Below are positions 37,301 to 51,600 of a stretch of 64,000 nt of DNA, in pieces. Each line of letters begins with the position of its first letter. Position 1 is the first letter of the stretch. Source of the DNA: Apostichopus japonicus. Taxonomy: Eukaryota > Echinodermata > Holothuroidea > Aspidochirotida > Stichopodidae. Below the pieces are notes generated by a model. That model worked only from the letters and a program-made list of their open reading frames with translations, was not told the DNA's origin and did no database searches. Where the stretch lies: assembly GCF_037975245.1 (NCBI RefSeq), contig NC_092562.1, positions 19,977,054 to 20,041,053 on the forward strand. The letters are read 5' to 3'. The translations under genes were made by a program, and so were the position numbers.

Positions 37301-40300
37301 TAGCAATGAAGGCATCTACTTAAGGCTGCCATTTAGATGCATTATTTTTAAGGTATATTTATATGACATTTAAGTTTTGTACCCCACAAGCTACACTGGT
37401 ACTCATATAATATAAGGTCCTACAATGCGAATGATAAGTTTTATTCTGTATAGATTATCGCTGTCAATTAGATGAATTTATTTGAAGAATTTTCATTGTT
37501 TGCTAGGTAGATGGATTTTGTTCTTATTAAGTTCTTGAAAGACAAATTGTAATTTAACTGTCTGTACCCCACAAGGTATCCTGGCACTCATACCACATGA
37601 CCAGAGTACAGTATCAACAAGTTAATATTTATTATCCAGTATATTAAGCACTGTAAAAAATATTGTTGGCTAGTCATAGCAATGAAGGCATCTACTTAAG
37701 GCTTCCACTTAGATGCATTAAGGTGTATTTATATCACATTTAAGTTCTGTACCCCACAAGCTACACTTGTACTCATATAATATTAGGTCCTACAATGCGA
37801 ATGATAAGTTTTATTCTGTATAGATTATCGCTGTCAATTAGATGAATTTATATTGAAGAATTTTCATTGTTTGCTAGGTAGATGGATTTTGTTCTTATTA
37901 AGTTCTTGAGAGACAAATTGTAATTTAACTGTCTGTACCCCACAAGGTATCCTGGTACTCATACCACATTACCAGAATACAGTATCAATAGGTGAATTTT
38001 CATATTCCAGTATAAAACCAAGGTCAAAGTTATTGTTGGCTTCTAATAGCAATGAAGGCATCTACTTTAGGCTGCCACTTAGATGCATTAAGGTGTATTT
38101 ATATCACATTTAAGTTCTGTACCCCACAAGCTACACTGGTACTCATATAATATTAGGTCCTACAATGCGAATGATAAGTTTTATTCTGTATAGATTATCG
38201 CTGTCAATTAGATGAATTTATATTGAAGAGTTTTCATTGTTTGCTAGGTAGATGGATTTAGTTCTAATTAAGTTCTTGAGAGACATATTGTAATTGTAAT
38301 TTAACTGTCTGTACCCCACAAGGTATCCTGGCACTCATACCACATGACCAGAATACAGCATCAATAGGTGAATTTTCATTATCCTGTATATAAAGCACTG
38401 CCAAAAATATTGTTGGCTACTCATAGCAATGAAGGCATCTACTTAAGGCTGCCATTTAGATGCATTATTTTTAAGGTATATTTATATGACATTTAAGTTT
38501 TGTACCCCACAAGCTACACTGGTACTCATATAATATAAGGTCCTACAATGAGAATGATAAGTTTTATTCTGTATAGATTATCGCTGTCAATTAGATGAAT
38601 TTATTTGATGAATTTTCATTGTTTGCTAGGTAGATGGATTTTGTTCTTATTAAGTTCTTGAAAGACAAATTGTAATTTAACTGTCTGTACCCCACAAGGT
38701 ATCCTGGCACTCATACCACATGACCAGAATACAGCATCAATAGGTGAATTTTCATTATCCTGTATATAAAGCACTGTCAAAAATATTGTTGGCTACTCAT
38801 AGCAATGAAGGCATCTACTTAAGGCTGCCATTTAGATGCATTATTTTTAAGGTATATTTATATGACATTTAAGTTTTATACCCCAGAAGCTACACTGGTA
38901 CTCATATAATATAAGGTCCTACAATGTGAATGATAAGTTTTATTCTGTATAGATTATCGCTGTCAATTAGATGAATTTATTTGAAGAATTTTCATTGTTT
39001 GCTAGGTAGATGGATTTAGTTCTAATTAAGTTCTTGAGAGACAAATTGTAATTTAACTGTCTGTACCCCACAAGGTATCCTGGCACTCATACCACATGAC
39101 CAGAATACAGCATCAATAGGTGAATTTTCATTATCCTGTATATAAAGCACTGCCAAAAATATTGTTGGCTACTCATAGCAATGAAGGCATCTACTTAAGG
39201 CTGCCATTTAGATGCATTATTTTTAAGGTATATTTATATGACATTTAAGTTTTGTACCCCACAAGCTACACTGGTACTCATATAATATAAGGTCCTACAA
39301 TGCGAATGATAAGTTTTATTCTGTATAGATTATCGCTGTCAATTAGATGAATTTATTTGAAGAATTTTCATTGTTTGCTAGGTAGATGGATTTTGTTCTT
39401 ATTAAGTTCTTGAAAGACAAATTGTAATTGAACTGTCTGTACCCCACAAGGTATCCTGGCACTCATACCACATGACCAGAGTACAGTATCAACAAGTTAA
39501 TATTTATTATCCAGTATATTAAGCACTGTAAAAAATATTGTTGGCTAGTCATAGCAATGAAGGCATCTACTTAAGGCTTCCACTTAGATGCATTAAGGTG
39601 TATTTATATCACATTTAAGTTCTGTACCCCACAAGCTACACTTGTACTCATATAATATTAGGTCCTACAATGCGAATGATAAGTTTTATTCTGTATAGAT
39701 TATCGCTGTCAATTAGATGAATTTATATTGAAGAGTTTTCATTGTTTGCTAGGTAGATGGATTTAGTTCTAATTAAGTTCTTGAGAGACATATTGTAATT
39801 GTAATTTAACTGTCTGTACCCCACAAGGTATCCTGGCACTCATACCACATGACCAGAATACAGCATCAATAGGTGAATTTTCATTATCCTGTATATAAAG
39901 CACTGCCAAAAATATTGTTGGCTACTCATAGCAATGAAGGCATCTACTTAAGGCTGCCATTTAGATGCATTATTTTTAAGGTATATTTATATGACATTTA
40001 AGTTTTGTACCCCACAAGCTACACTGGTACTCATATAATATAAGGTCCTGCAATGAGAATGATAAGTTTTATTCTGTATAGATTATCGCTGTCAATTAGA
40101 TGAATTTATTTGAAGAATTTTCATTGTTTGCTAGGTAGATGGATTTTGTTCTTATTAAGTTCTTGAGAGACAAATTGTAATTTAACTGTCTGTACCCCAC
40201 AAGGTATCCTGGCACTCATACCACATGACCAGAATACAGCATCAATAGGTGAATTTTCATTATCCTGTATATAAAGCACTGTCAAAAATATTGTTGGCTA

Positions 40301-40480
40301 CTCATAGCAATGAAGGCATCTACTTAAGGCTGCCATTTAGATGCATTATTTTTAAGGTATATTTATATGACATTTAAGTTTTGTACCCCAGAAGCTACAC
40401 TGGTACTCATATAATATAAGGTCCTACAATGTGAATGATAAGTTTTATTCTGTATAGATTATCGCTGTCAATTAGATGAA
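34320..40480 (+). repeat. Region of about 1.50-kb, four-monomer higher-order repeats
   Basis: ATAACCGCGGTCAATCGG occurs at 34441 and 35942, and the variant box GTACGCCACAAGG at 34551 and 36052, both offset by 1,501 bp. The variant CCCCAGAAGC occurs at 38881 and 40386, offset by 1,505 bp. This equals four monomers of about 375 bp. Different rare variants mark different local blocks, so several independent amplifications occurred. Confidence 0.85.
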
Positions 40481-41639
40481 TTTATTTGAAGAATTTTCAT
40501 TGTTTGCTAGGTAGATGGATTTAGTTCTAATTAAGTTCTTGAGAGACAAATTGTAATTTAACTGTCTGTACCCCACAAGGTATCCTGGCACTCATACCAC
40601 ATGACCAGAATACAGCATCAATAGGTGAATTTTCATTATCCTGTATATAAAGCACTGTCAAAAATATTGTTGGCTACTCATAGCAATGAAGGCATCTACT
40701 TAAGGCTGCCATTTAGATGCATTATTTTTAAGGTATATTTATATGACATTTAAGTTTTGTACCCCACAAGCTACACTGGTACTCATATAATATAAGGTCC
40801 TACAATGCGAATGATAAGTTTTATTCTGTATAGATTATCGCTGTCAATTAGATGAATTTATTTGAAGAATTTTCATTGTTTGCTAGGTAGATGGATTTTG
40901 TTCTTATTAAGTTCTTGAAAGACAAATTGTAATTGAACTGTCTGTACCCCACAAGGTATCCTGGCACTCATACCACATGACCAGAGTACAGTATCAACAA
41001 GTTAATATTTATTATCCAGTATATTAAGCACTGTAAAAAATATTGTTGGCTAGTCATAGCAATGAAGGCATCTACTTAAGGCTTCCACTTAGATGCATTA
41101 AGGTGTATTTATATCACATTTAAGTTCTGTACCCCACAAGCTACACTTGTACTCATATAATATTAGGTCCTACAATGCGAATGATAAGTTTTATTCTGTA
41201 TAGATTATCGCTGTCAATTAGATGAATTTATATTGAAGAATTTTCATTGTTTGCTAGGTAGATGGATTTTGTTCTTATTAAGTTCTTGAGAGACAAATTG
41301 TAATTTAACTGTCTGTACCCCACAAGGTATCCTGGTACTCATACCACATTACCAGAATACAGTATCAATAGGTGAATTTTCATATTCCAGTATAAAACCA
41401 AGGTCAAAGTTATTGTTGGCTTCTAATAGCAATGAAGGCATCTACTTAAGGCTGCCACTTAGATGCATTAAGGTGTATTTATATCACATTTAAGTTCTGT
41501 ACCCCACAAGCTACACTGGTACTCATATAATATTAGGTCCTACAATGCGAATGATAAGTTTTATTCTGTATAGATTATCGCTGTCAATTAGATGAATTTA
41601 TATTGAAGAATTTTCATTGTTTGCTAGGTAGATGGATTT

Positions 41640-43750
41640 TGTTCTTATTAAGTTCTCGAGAGACAAATTGTAATTTAACTGTCTGTACCCCACAAGGTAT
41701 CCTGGCACTCATACCACAGGACCAGAGTACAGTACAACAAATTGTAATTTAACTGTCTGTACCCCACAAGGTATCCTGGCACTCATACCACATGACCAGA
41801 ATACAGCATCAATAGGTGAATTTTCATTATCCTGTATATAAAGCACTGCCAAAAATATTGTTGGCTACTCATAGCAATGAAGGCATCTACTTAAGGCTGC
41901 CATTTAGATGCATTATTTTTAAGGTATATTTATATGACATTTAAGTTTTGTACCCCACAAGCTACACTGGTACTCATATAATATAAGGTCCTACAATGCG
42001 AATGATAAGTTTTATTCTGTATAGATTATCGCTGTCAATTTATTTGAAGAATTTTCATTGTTTGCTAGGTAGATGGATTTTGTTCTTATTAAGTTCTTGA
42101 AAGACAAATTGTAATTGAACTGTCTGTACCCCACAAGGTATCCTGGCACTCATACCACAGGACCAGAGTACAGTACAACAAATTGTAATTTAACTGTCTG
42201 TACCCCACAAGGTATCCTGGCACTCATACCACATGACCAGAATACAGCATCAATAGGTGAATTTTCATTATCCTGTATATAAAGCACTGCCAAAAATATT
42301 GTTGGCTACTCATAGCAATGAAGGCATCTACTTAAGGCTGCCATTTAGATGCATTATTTTTAAGGTATATTTATATGACATTTAAGTTTTGTACCCCACA
42401 AGCTACACTGGTACTCATATAATATAAGGTCCTACAATGCGAATGATAAGTTTTATTCTGTATAGATTATCGCTGTCAATTAGATGAATTTATTTGAAGA
42501 ATTTTCATTGTTTGCTAGGTAGATGGATTTTGTTCTTATTAAGTTCTTGAAAGACAAATTGTAATTGAACTGTCTGTACCCCACAAGGTATCCTGGCACT
42601 CATACCACATGACCAGAGTACAGTATCAACAAGTTAATATTTATTATCCAGTATATTAAGCACTGTAAAAAATATTGTTGGCTAGTCATAGCAATGAAGG
42701 CATCTACTTAAGGCTTCCACTTAGATGCATTAAGGTGCATTTATATCACATTTAAGTTCTGTACCCCACAAGCTACACTTGTACTCATATAATATTAGGT
42801 CCTACAATGCGAATGATAAGTTTTATTCTGTATAGATTATCGCTGTCAATTAGATGAATTTATATTGAAGAATTTTCATTGTTTGCTAGGTAGATGGATT
42901 TTGTTCTTATTAAGTTCTTGAGAGACAAATTGTAATTTAACTGTCTGTACCCCACAAGGTATCCTGGTACTCATACCACATTACCAGAATAGAGTATCAA
43001 TAGGTGAATTTTCATATTCCAGTATAAAACCAAGGTCAAAGTTATTGTTGGCTTCTAATAGCAATGAAGGCATCTACTTTAGGCTGCCACTTAGATGCAT
43101 TAAGGTGTATTTATATCACATTTAAGTTTTGTACCCCACAAGCTACACTGGTACTCATATAATATTAGGTCCTACAATGCGAATGATAAGTTTTATTCTG
43201 TATAGATTATCGCTGTCAATTAGATGAATTTATATTGAAGAATTTTCATTGTTTGCTAGGTAGATGGATTTTGTTCTTATTAAGTTCTCGAGAGACAAAT
43301 TGTAATTTAACTGTCTGTACCCCACAAGGTATCCTGGCACTCATACCACAGGACCAGAGTACAGTACAACAAATTGTAATTTAACTGTCTGTACCCCACA
43401 AGGTATCCTGGCACTCATACCACATGACCAGAATACAGCATCAATAGGTGAATTTTCATTATCCTGTATATAAAGCACTGCCAAAAATATTGTTGGCTAC
43501 TCATAGCAATGAAGGCATCTACTTAAGGCTGCCATTTAGATGCATTATTTTTAAGGTATATTTATATGACATTTAAGTTTTGTACCCCACAAGCTACACT
43601 GGTACTCATATAATATAAGGTCCTACAATGCGAATGATAAGTTTTATTCTGTATAGATTATCGCTGTCAATTAGATGAATTTATTTGAAGAATTTTCATT
43701 GTTTGCTAGGTAGATGGATTTTGTTCTTATTAAGTTCTTGAAAGACAAAT
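41640..43750 (+). repeat. 1,632-bp higher-order repeat with 74-bp units
   Basis: The variant CCACAGGACCAGAG occurs at 41714, 42155 and 43346. The first and third are offset by 1,632 bp and the first two by 441 bp. Each is followed by AGTACAACAAATTG, the junction typical of the 74-bp short unit. A 42,030-bp-area monomer also lacks the TAGATGAA segment in its second half. Confidence 0.75.
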
Positions 43751-46700
43751 TGTAATTGAACTGTCTGTACCCCACAAGGTATCCTGGCACTCATACCACA
43801 TGACCAGAGTACAGTATCAACAAGTTAATATTTATTATCCAGTATATTAAGAACTGTAAAAAATATTGTTGGCTAGTCATAGCAATGAAGGCATCTACTT
43901 AAGGCTTCCACTTAGATGCATTAAGGTGTATTTATATCACATTTAAGTTCTGTACCCCACAAGCTACACTTGTACTCATATAATATTAGGTCCTACAATG
44001 CGAATGATAAGTTTTATTCTGTATAGATTATCGCTGTCAATTAGATGAATTTATATTGAAGAATTTTCATTGTTTGCTAGGTAGATGGATTTTGTTCTTA
44101 TTAAGTTCTTGAGAGACAAATTGTAATTTAAATGTCTGTACCCCACAAGGTATCCTGGTACTCATACCACATTACCAGAATACAGTATCAATAGGTGAAT
44201 TTTCATATTCCAGTATAAAACCAAGGTCAAAGTTATTGTTGGCTTCTAATAGCAATGAAGGCATCTACTTTAGGCTGCCACTTAGATGCATTAAGGTGTA
44301 TTTATATCACATTTAAGTTCTGTACCCCACAAGCTACACTGGTACTCATATAATATTAGGTCCTACAATGCGAATGATAAGTTTTATTCTGTATAGATTA
44401 TCGCTGTCAATTAGATGAATTTATATTGAAGAAATTTCATTGTTTGCTAGGTAGATGGATTTAGTTCTAATTAAGTTCTTGAGAGACATATTGTAATTGT
44501 AATTTAACTGTCTGTACCCCACAAGGTATCCTGGCACTCATACCACATGACCAGAATACAGCATCAATAGGTGAATTTTCATTATCCTGTATATAAAGCA
44601 CTGCCAAAAATATTGTTGGCTACTCATAGCAATGAAGGCATCTACTTAAGGCTGCCATTTATATGCATTATTTTTAAGGTATATTTATATGACATTTAAG
44701 TTTTTTACCCCACAAGCTACACTGGTACTCATATAATATAAGGTCCTACAATGCGAATGATAAGTTTTATTCTGTATAGATTATCGCTGTCAATTAGATG
44801 AATTTATTTGAAGAATTTTCACTGTTTGCTAGGTAGATGGATTTTGTTCTTATTAAGTTCTTGAAAGACAAATTGTAATTTAACTGTCTGTACCCCACAA
44901 GGTATCCTGGCACTCATACCACATGACCAGAGTACAGTATCAACAAGTTAATATTTATTATCCAGTATATTAAGCACTGTAAAAAATATTCTTGGCTACT
45001 CATAGCAATGAAGGCATCTACTTAAGGCATCCACTTAGATGCATTAAGGTATATTCATATCACATTAAAGTTCTGTACCCCACAAGCTACACTTGTACTC
45101 ATATAATCTTAAGTCCTACAATACGAATACAAATTTTACTGTACAGATAACCGCGGTCAATCGGTGAATTCATATCAAGGAATATCCATTGTTTGCTAGG
45201 TAGAAAGATTTAGCTCTTGTTAAGTTCTTGAGAGACAAATTTTAATTTAAATGTCTGTACGCCACAAGGTATCCTGGTACTCATACAACATGACCAGAAC
45301 ACAGCATCAATAGGTGAATTTTCATATTCCAGTATAAAATCAGGGTCAAAGTTATTGTTTGGCTTCTAATAGCAATGGAGACATCTACTCTAGTTGCCAC
45401 TTAGATGCATTAAGGTATATTTATATCACATTTAAGTTCTGTACCCCAGAAGCTACACTGGTACTCATATAATATTAGGTCCTACAATGCGAATGATAAG
45501 TTTTATTCTGTATACATTATCGCTGTCAATTAGATGAATTTATATTGAAGAATTTTCATTGTTTGCTAGGTAGATGGATTTAGTTCTAATTAAGTTCTTG
45601 AGAGACAAATTGTAATTTAACTGTCTGTACCCCACAAGGTATCCTGGTACTCATACCACATTACCAGAATACAGTATCAATAGGTGAATTTTCATATTCC
45701 AGTATAAAACCAAGGTCAAAGTTATTGTTGGCTTCTAATAGCAATGAAGGCATCTACTTTAGGCTGCCACTTAGATGCATTAAGGTATATTTATATCACA
45801 TCAAAGTTCTGTACCCCACAAGCTACACTGGTACTCATATAATCTTAAGTCCTATGATGCAAATTATCAATTTACTATACAGATATCCATGGTAAATTCT
45901 TTGAATTCATATTGAAGGATTTCCATTGTTTGTTAGGTAGAAGGATTTAGTTCTTGTTAAGTTCTTGAGAGACAAATTGTAATTTAACTGTCTGTACCCC
46001 ACAAGGTATCCTGGCACTCATACCACATGACCAGAGTACAGTACAACAAATTGTAATTTAACTGTCTGTACCCCACAAGGTATCCTGGCACTCATACCAC
46101 ATGACCAGAATACAGCATCAATAGGTGAATTTTCATTATCCTGTATATAAAGCACTGCCAAAAATATTGTTGGCTACTCATAGCAATAAAGGCATCTACT
46201 TAAGGCTGCCATTTAGATGCATTATTTTTAAGGTATATTTATATGACATTTAAGTTTTGTACCCCACAAGCTACACTGGTACTCATATAATATAAGGTCC
46301 TACAATGCGAATGATAAGTTTTATTCTGTATAGATTATCGCTGTCAATTAGATGAATTTATTTGAAGAATTTTCATTGTTTGCTAGGTAGATGGATTTTG
46401 TTCTTATTAAGTTCTTGAGAGACAAATTGTAATTTAACTGTCTGTACCCCACAAGGTATCCTGGCACTCATACCACATGACCAGAGTACAGTATCAACAA
46501 GTTAATATTTATTATCCAGTATATTAAGCACTGTGAAAAATATTGTTGGCTACTCATAGCAATGAAGGCATCTACTTAAGGCTTCCACTTAGATGCATTA
46601 AGGTGTATTTATATCACATTTAAGTTCTGTACCCCACAAGCTACACTGGTACTCAAATAATATTAGGTCCTACAATGCGAATGATAAGTTTTATTTTGTA

Positions 46701-48677
46701 TAGATTATCGCTGTCAATTAGATGAATTTATATTGAAGAATTTTCATTGTTTGCTAGGTAGATGGATTTTGTTCTTATTAAGTTCTTGAGAGACAAATTG
46801 TAATTTAACTGTCTGTACCCCACAAGGTATCCTGGTACTCATACCACATTACCAGAATACAGTATCAATAGGTGAATTTTCATATTCCAGTATAAAACCA
46901 AGGTCAAAGTTATTGTTGGCTTCTAATAGCAATGAAGGCATCTACTTTAGGCTGCCACTTAGATGCATTAAGGTGTATTTATATCACATTTAAGTTCTGT
47001 ACCCCACAAGCTACACTGGTACTCATATAATATTAGGTCCTACAATGCGAATGATAAGTTTTATTCTGTATAGATTATCGCTGTCAATTAGATGAATTTA
47101 TATTGAAGAGTTTTCATTGTTTGCTAGGTAGTTGGATTTAGTTCTAATTAAGTTCTTGAGAGACATATTGTAATTGTAATTTAACTGTCTGTACCCCACA
47201 AGGTATCCTGGCACTCATACCACATGACCAGAATACAGCATCAATAGGTGAATTTTCATTATCCTGTATATAAAGCACTGTCAAAAATATTGTTGGCTAC
47301 TCATAGCAATGAAGGCATCTACTTAAGGCTGCCATTTATATGCATTATTTTTAAGGTATATTTATATGACATTTAAGTTTTGTACCCCACAAGCGACACT
47401 GGTACTCATATAATATAAGGTCCTACAATGCGAATGATAAGTTTTATTCTGTATAGATTATCGCTGTCAATTAGATGCATTTATATTGAAGAATTTTCAT
47501 TGTTTGCTAGGTAGATGGATTTAGTTCTAATTAAGTTCTTGAGAGACATATTGTAATTGTAATTTAACTGTCTGTACCCCACAAGGTATCCTGGCACTCA
47601 TACCACATGACCAGAATACAGCATCAATAGGTGAATTTTCATTATCCTGTATATAAAGCACTGCCGAAAATATTGTTGGCTACTCATAGCAATGAAGGCA
47701 TCTACTTTAGGCTGCCATTTAGATGCATTATTTTTAAGGTATATTTATATGACATTTAAGTTTTGTACCCCACAAGCTACACTGGTACTCATATAATATT
47801 AGGTCCTACAATGCGAATGATAAGTTTTATTCTGTATAGATTATCGCTGTCAATTAGATGAATTTATTTGAAGAATTTTCATTGTTTGCTAGGTAGATGG
47901 ATTTTGTTCTTATTAAGTTCTTGAAAGACAAATTGTACATTAACTGTCTGTACCCCACAAGGTATCCTGGCACTCATACCACATGACCAGAGTACAGTAT
48001 CAACAAGTTAATATTTATTATCCAGTATATTAAGCACTGTAAAAAATATTGTTGGCTACTCATAGCAATGAAGGCATCTACTTAAGGCTTCCACTTAGAT
48101 GCATTAAGGTATATTTATATCACATTAAAGTTCTGTACCCCACAAGCTACACTTGTACTCATATAATCTTAAGTCCTACAATACGAATACAACTTTTACT
48201 GTACAGATAACCGCGGTCAATCGGTGAATTCATATCAAGGAATATCCATTGTTTGCTAGGTAGATGGATTTAGTTCTTGTTAAGTTCTTGAGAGACAAAT
48301 TTTAATTTAACTGTCTGTACCCCACAAGGTATCCTGGTACTCATACAACATGACCAGAACACAGCATCAATAGGTGAATTTTCATATTCCAGTATAAAAT
48401 CAGGGTCAAAGTTATTGTTTGGCTTCTAATAGCAATGGAGACATCTACTCTAGTTGCCACTTAGATGCATTAAGGTATATTTATATCACATTTAACTTCT
48501 GTACCCCACAAGCTACACTGGTACTCATATAATCTTAAGTCCTATGATGCAAATTATCAATTTACTATACAGATATCCATGGTAAATTCTTTGAATTCAT
48601 ATTGAAGGATTTCCATTGTTTGTTAGGTAGAAGGATTTAGTTCTTGTTAAGTTCTTGAGAGACAAATTGTAATTTAA

Positions 48678-51600
48678 CTGTCTGTACCCCACAAGGTATC
48701 CTGGCACTCATACCACATGACCAGAGTACAGTACGACAAATTGTAATTTAACTGTCTGTACCCCACAAGGTATCCTGGCACTCATACCACATGACCAGAG
48801 TACAGTACAACAAATTGTAATTTAACTGTCTGTACCCCACAAGGTATCCTGGCACTCATACCACATGACCAGAATACAGCATCAATAGGTGAATTTTCAT
48901 TATCCTGTATATAAAGCACTGCCAAAAATATTGTTGGCTACTCATAGCAATGAAGGCATCTACTTAAGGCTGCCATTTAGATGCATTATTTTTAAGGTAT
49001 ATTTATATGACATTTAAGTTTTGTACCCCACAAGCTACACTGGTACTCATATAATATAAGGTCCTACAATGCAAATGATAAGTTTTATTCTGTATAGATT
49101 ATCGCTGTCAATTAGATGAATTTATATTGAAGAGTTTTCATTGTTTGCTAGGTAGATGGATTTTGTTCTAATTAAGTTCTTGAGAGACATATTGTAATTG
49201 TAATTTAACTGTCTGTACCCCACAAGGTATCCTGGCACTCATACCACATGACCAGAATACAGCATCAATAGGTGAATTTTCATTATCCTGTATATAAAGC
49301 ACTGCCAAAAATATTGTTGGCTACTCATAGCAATGAAGGCATCTACTTAAGGCTGCCATTTAGATGCATTATTTATAAGGTATATTTATATGACATTTAA
49401 GTTTTGTACCCCACAAGCTACACTGGTACTCATATAATATAAGGTCCTACAATGCGAATGATAAGTTTTATTCTGTATAGATTATCGCTGTCAATTAGAT
49501 GAATTTATATTGAAGAATTTTCATTGTTTGCTAGGTAGATGGATTTTGTTCTTATTAAGTTCTTGAGAGACAAATTGTAATTTAACTGTCTGTACCCCAC
49601 AAGGTATCCTGGCACTCATACCACATGACCAGAGTACAGTACAACAAATTGTAATTTAACTGTCTGTACCCCACAAGGTATCCTGGCACTCATACCACAT
49701 GACCAGAATACAGCATCAATAGGTGAATTTTCATTATCCTGTATATAAAGCACTGCCAAAAATATTGTTGGCTACTCATAGCAATGAAGGCATCTACTTA
49801 AGGCTGCCATTTAGATGCATTATTTTTAAGGTATATTTATATGACATTTAAGTTTTGTACCCCACAAGCTACACTGGTACTCATATAATATAAGGTCCTA
49901 CAATGCGAATGATACGTTTTATTCTGTATAGATTATCGCTGTCAATTAGATGAATTTATATTGAAGAATTTTCATTGTTTGCTAGGTAGATGGATTTTGT
50001 TCTTATTAAGTTCTTGAGAGACAAATTGTAATTTAACTGTCTGTACCCCACAAGGTATCCTGGCACTCATACCACATGACCAGAGTACAGTACGACAAAT
50101 TGTAATTTAACTGTCTGTATCCCACAAGGTATCCTGGCACTCATACCACATGACCAGAGTACAGTACGACAAATTGTAATTTAACTGTCTGTACCCCACA
50201 AGGTATCCTGGCACTCATACCACATGACCAGAGTACAGTACAACAAATTGTGATTTAACTGTCTGTACCCCACAAGGTATCCTGGCACTCATACCACATG
50301 ACCAGAGTACAGTATCAACAAGTTAATATTTATTATCCAGTATATTAAGCACTGTAAAAAATATTGTTGGCTACTCATAGCAATGAAGGCATCTACTTAA
50401 GGCTTCCACTTAGATGCATTAAGGTATATTTATATCACATTAAAGTTCTGTACCCCACAAGCTACACTTGTACTCATATAATCTTAAGTCCTACAGTGCG
50501 AATACAAATTTTACCGTACAGATAACCGCGGTCAATCGGTGAATTCATATCAAGGAATATCCATTGTTTGCTAGGTAGAAGGATTTAGTTCTTGTTAAGT
50601 TCTTGAGAGACAAATTTTAATTTAAATGTCTGTACCCCACAAGGTATCCTGGTACTCATACCACATTACCAGAATACAGTATCAATAGGTGAATTTTCAT
50701 ATTCCAGTATAAAACCAAGGTCAAAGTTATTGTTGGCTTCTAATAGCAATGAAGGCATCTACTTAAGGCTGCCACTTAGATGCATTAAGGTATATTTATA
50801 TCACATCAAAGTTCTGTACCCCACAAGCTACACTGGTACTCATATAATCTTAAGTCCTATGATGCAAATTATCAATTTACTATACAGATATCCATGGTAA
50901 ATTCTTTGAATTCATATTGAAGGATTTCCATTGTTTGTTAGGTAGAAGGATTTAGTTCTTGTTAAGTTCTTGAGAGACAAATTGTAATTTAACTGTCTGT
51001 ACCCCACAAGGTATCCTGGCACTCATACCACATGACCAGAGTACAGTACGACAAATTGTAATTTAACTGTCTGTACCCCACAAGGTATCCTGGCACTCAT
51101 ACCACATGACCAGAGTACAGTACAACAAATTGTAATTTAACTGTCTGTACCCCACAAGGTATCCTGGCACTCATACCACATGACCAGAATACAGCATCAA
51201 TAGGTGAATTTTCATTATCCTGTATATAAAGCACTGCCAAAAATATTGTTGGCTACTCATAGCAATGAAGGCATCTACTTAAGGCTGCCATTTAGATGCA
51301 TTATTTTTAAGGTATATTTATATGACATTTAAGTTTTGTACCCCACAAGCTACACTGGTACTCATATAATATAAGGTCCTACAATGCGAATGATAAGTTT
51401 TATTCTGTATAGATTATCGCTGTCAATTAGATGAATTTATATTGAAGAGTTTTCATTGTTTGCTAGGTAGATGGATTTAGTTCTAATTAAGTTCTTGAGA
51501 GACATATTGTAATTGTAATTTAACTGTCTGTACCCCACAAGGTATCCTGGCACTCATACCACATGACCAGAATACAGCATCAATAGGTGAATTTTCATTA

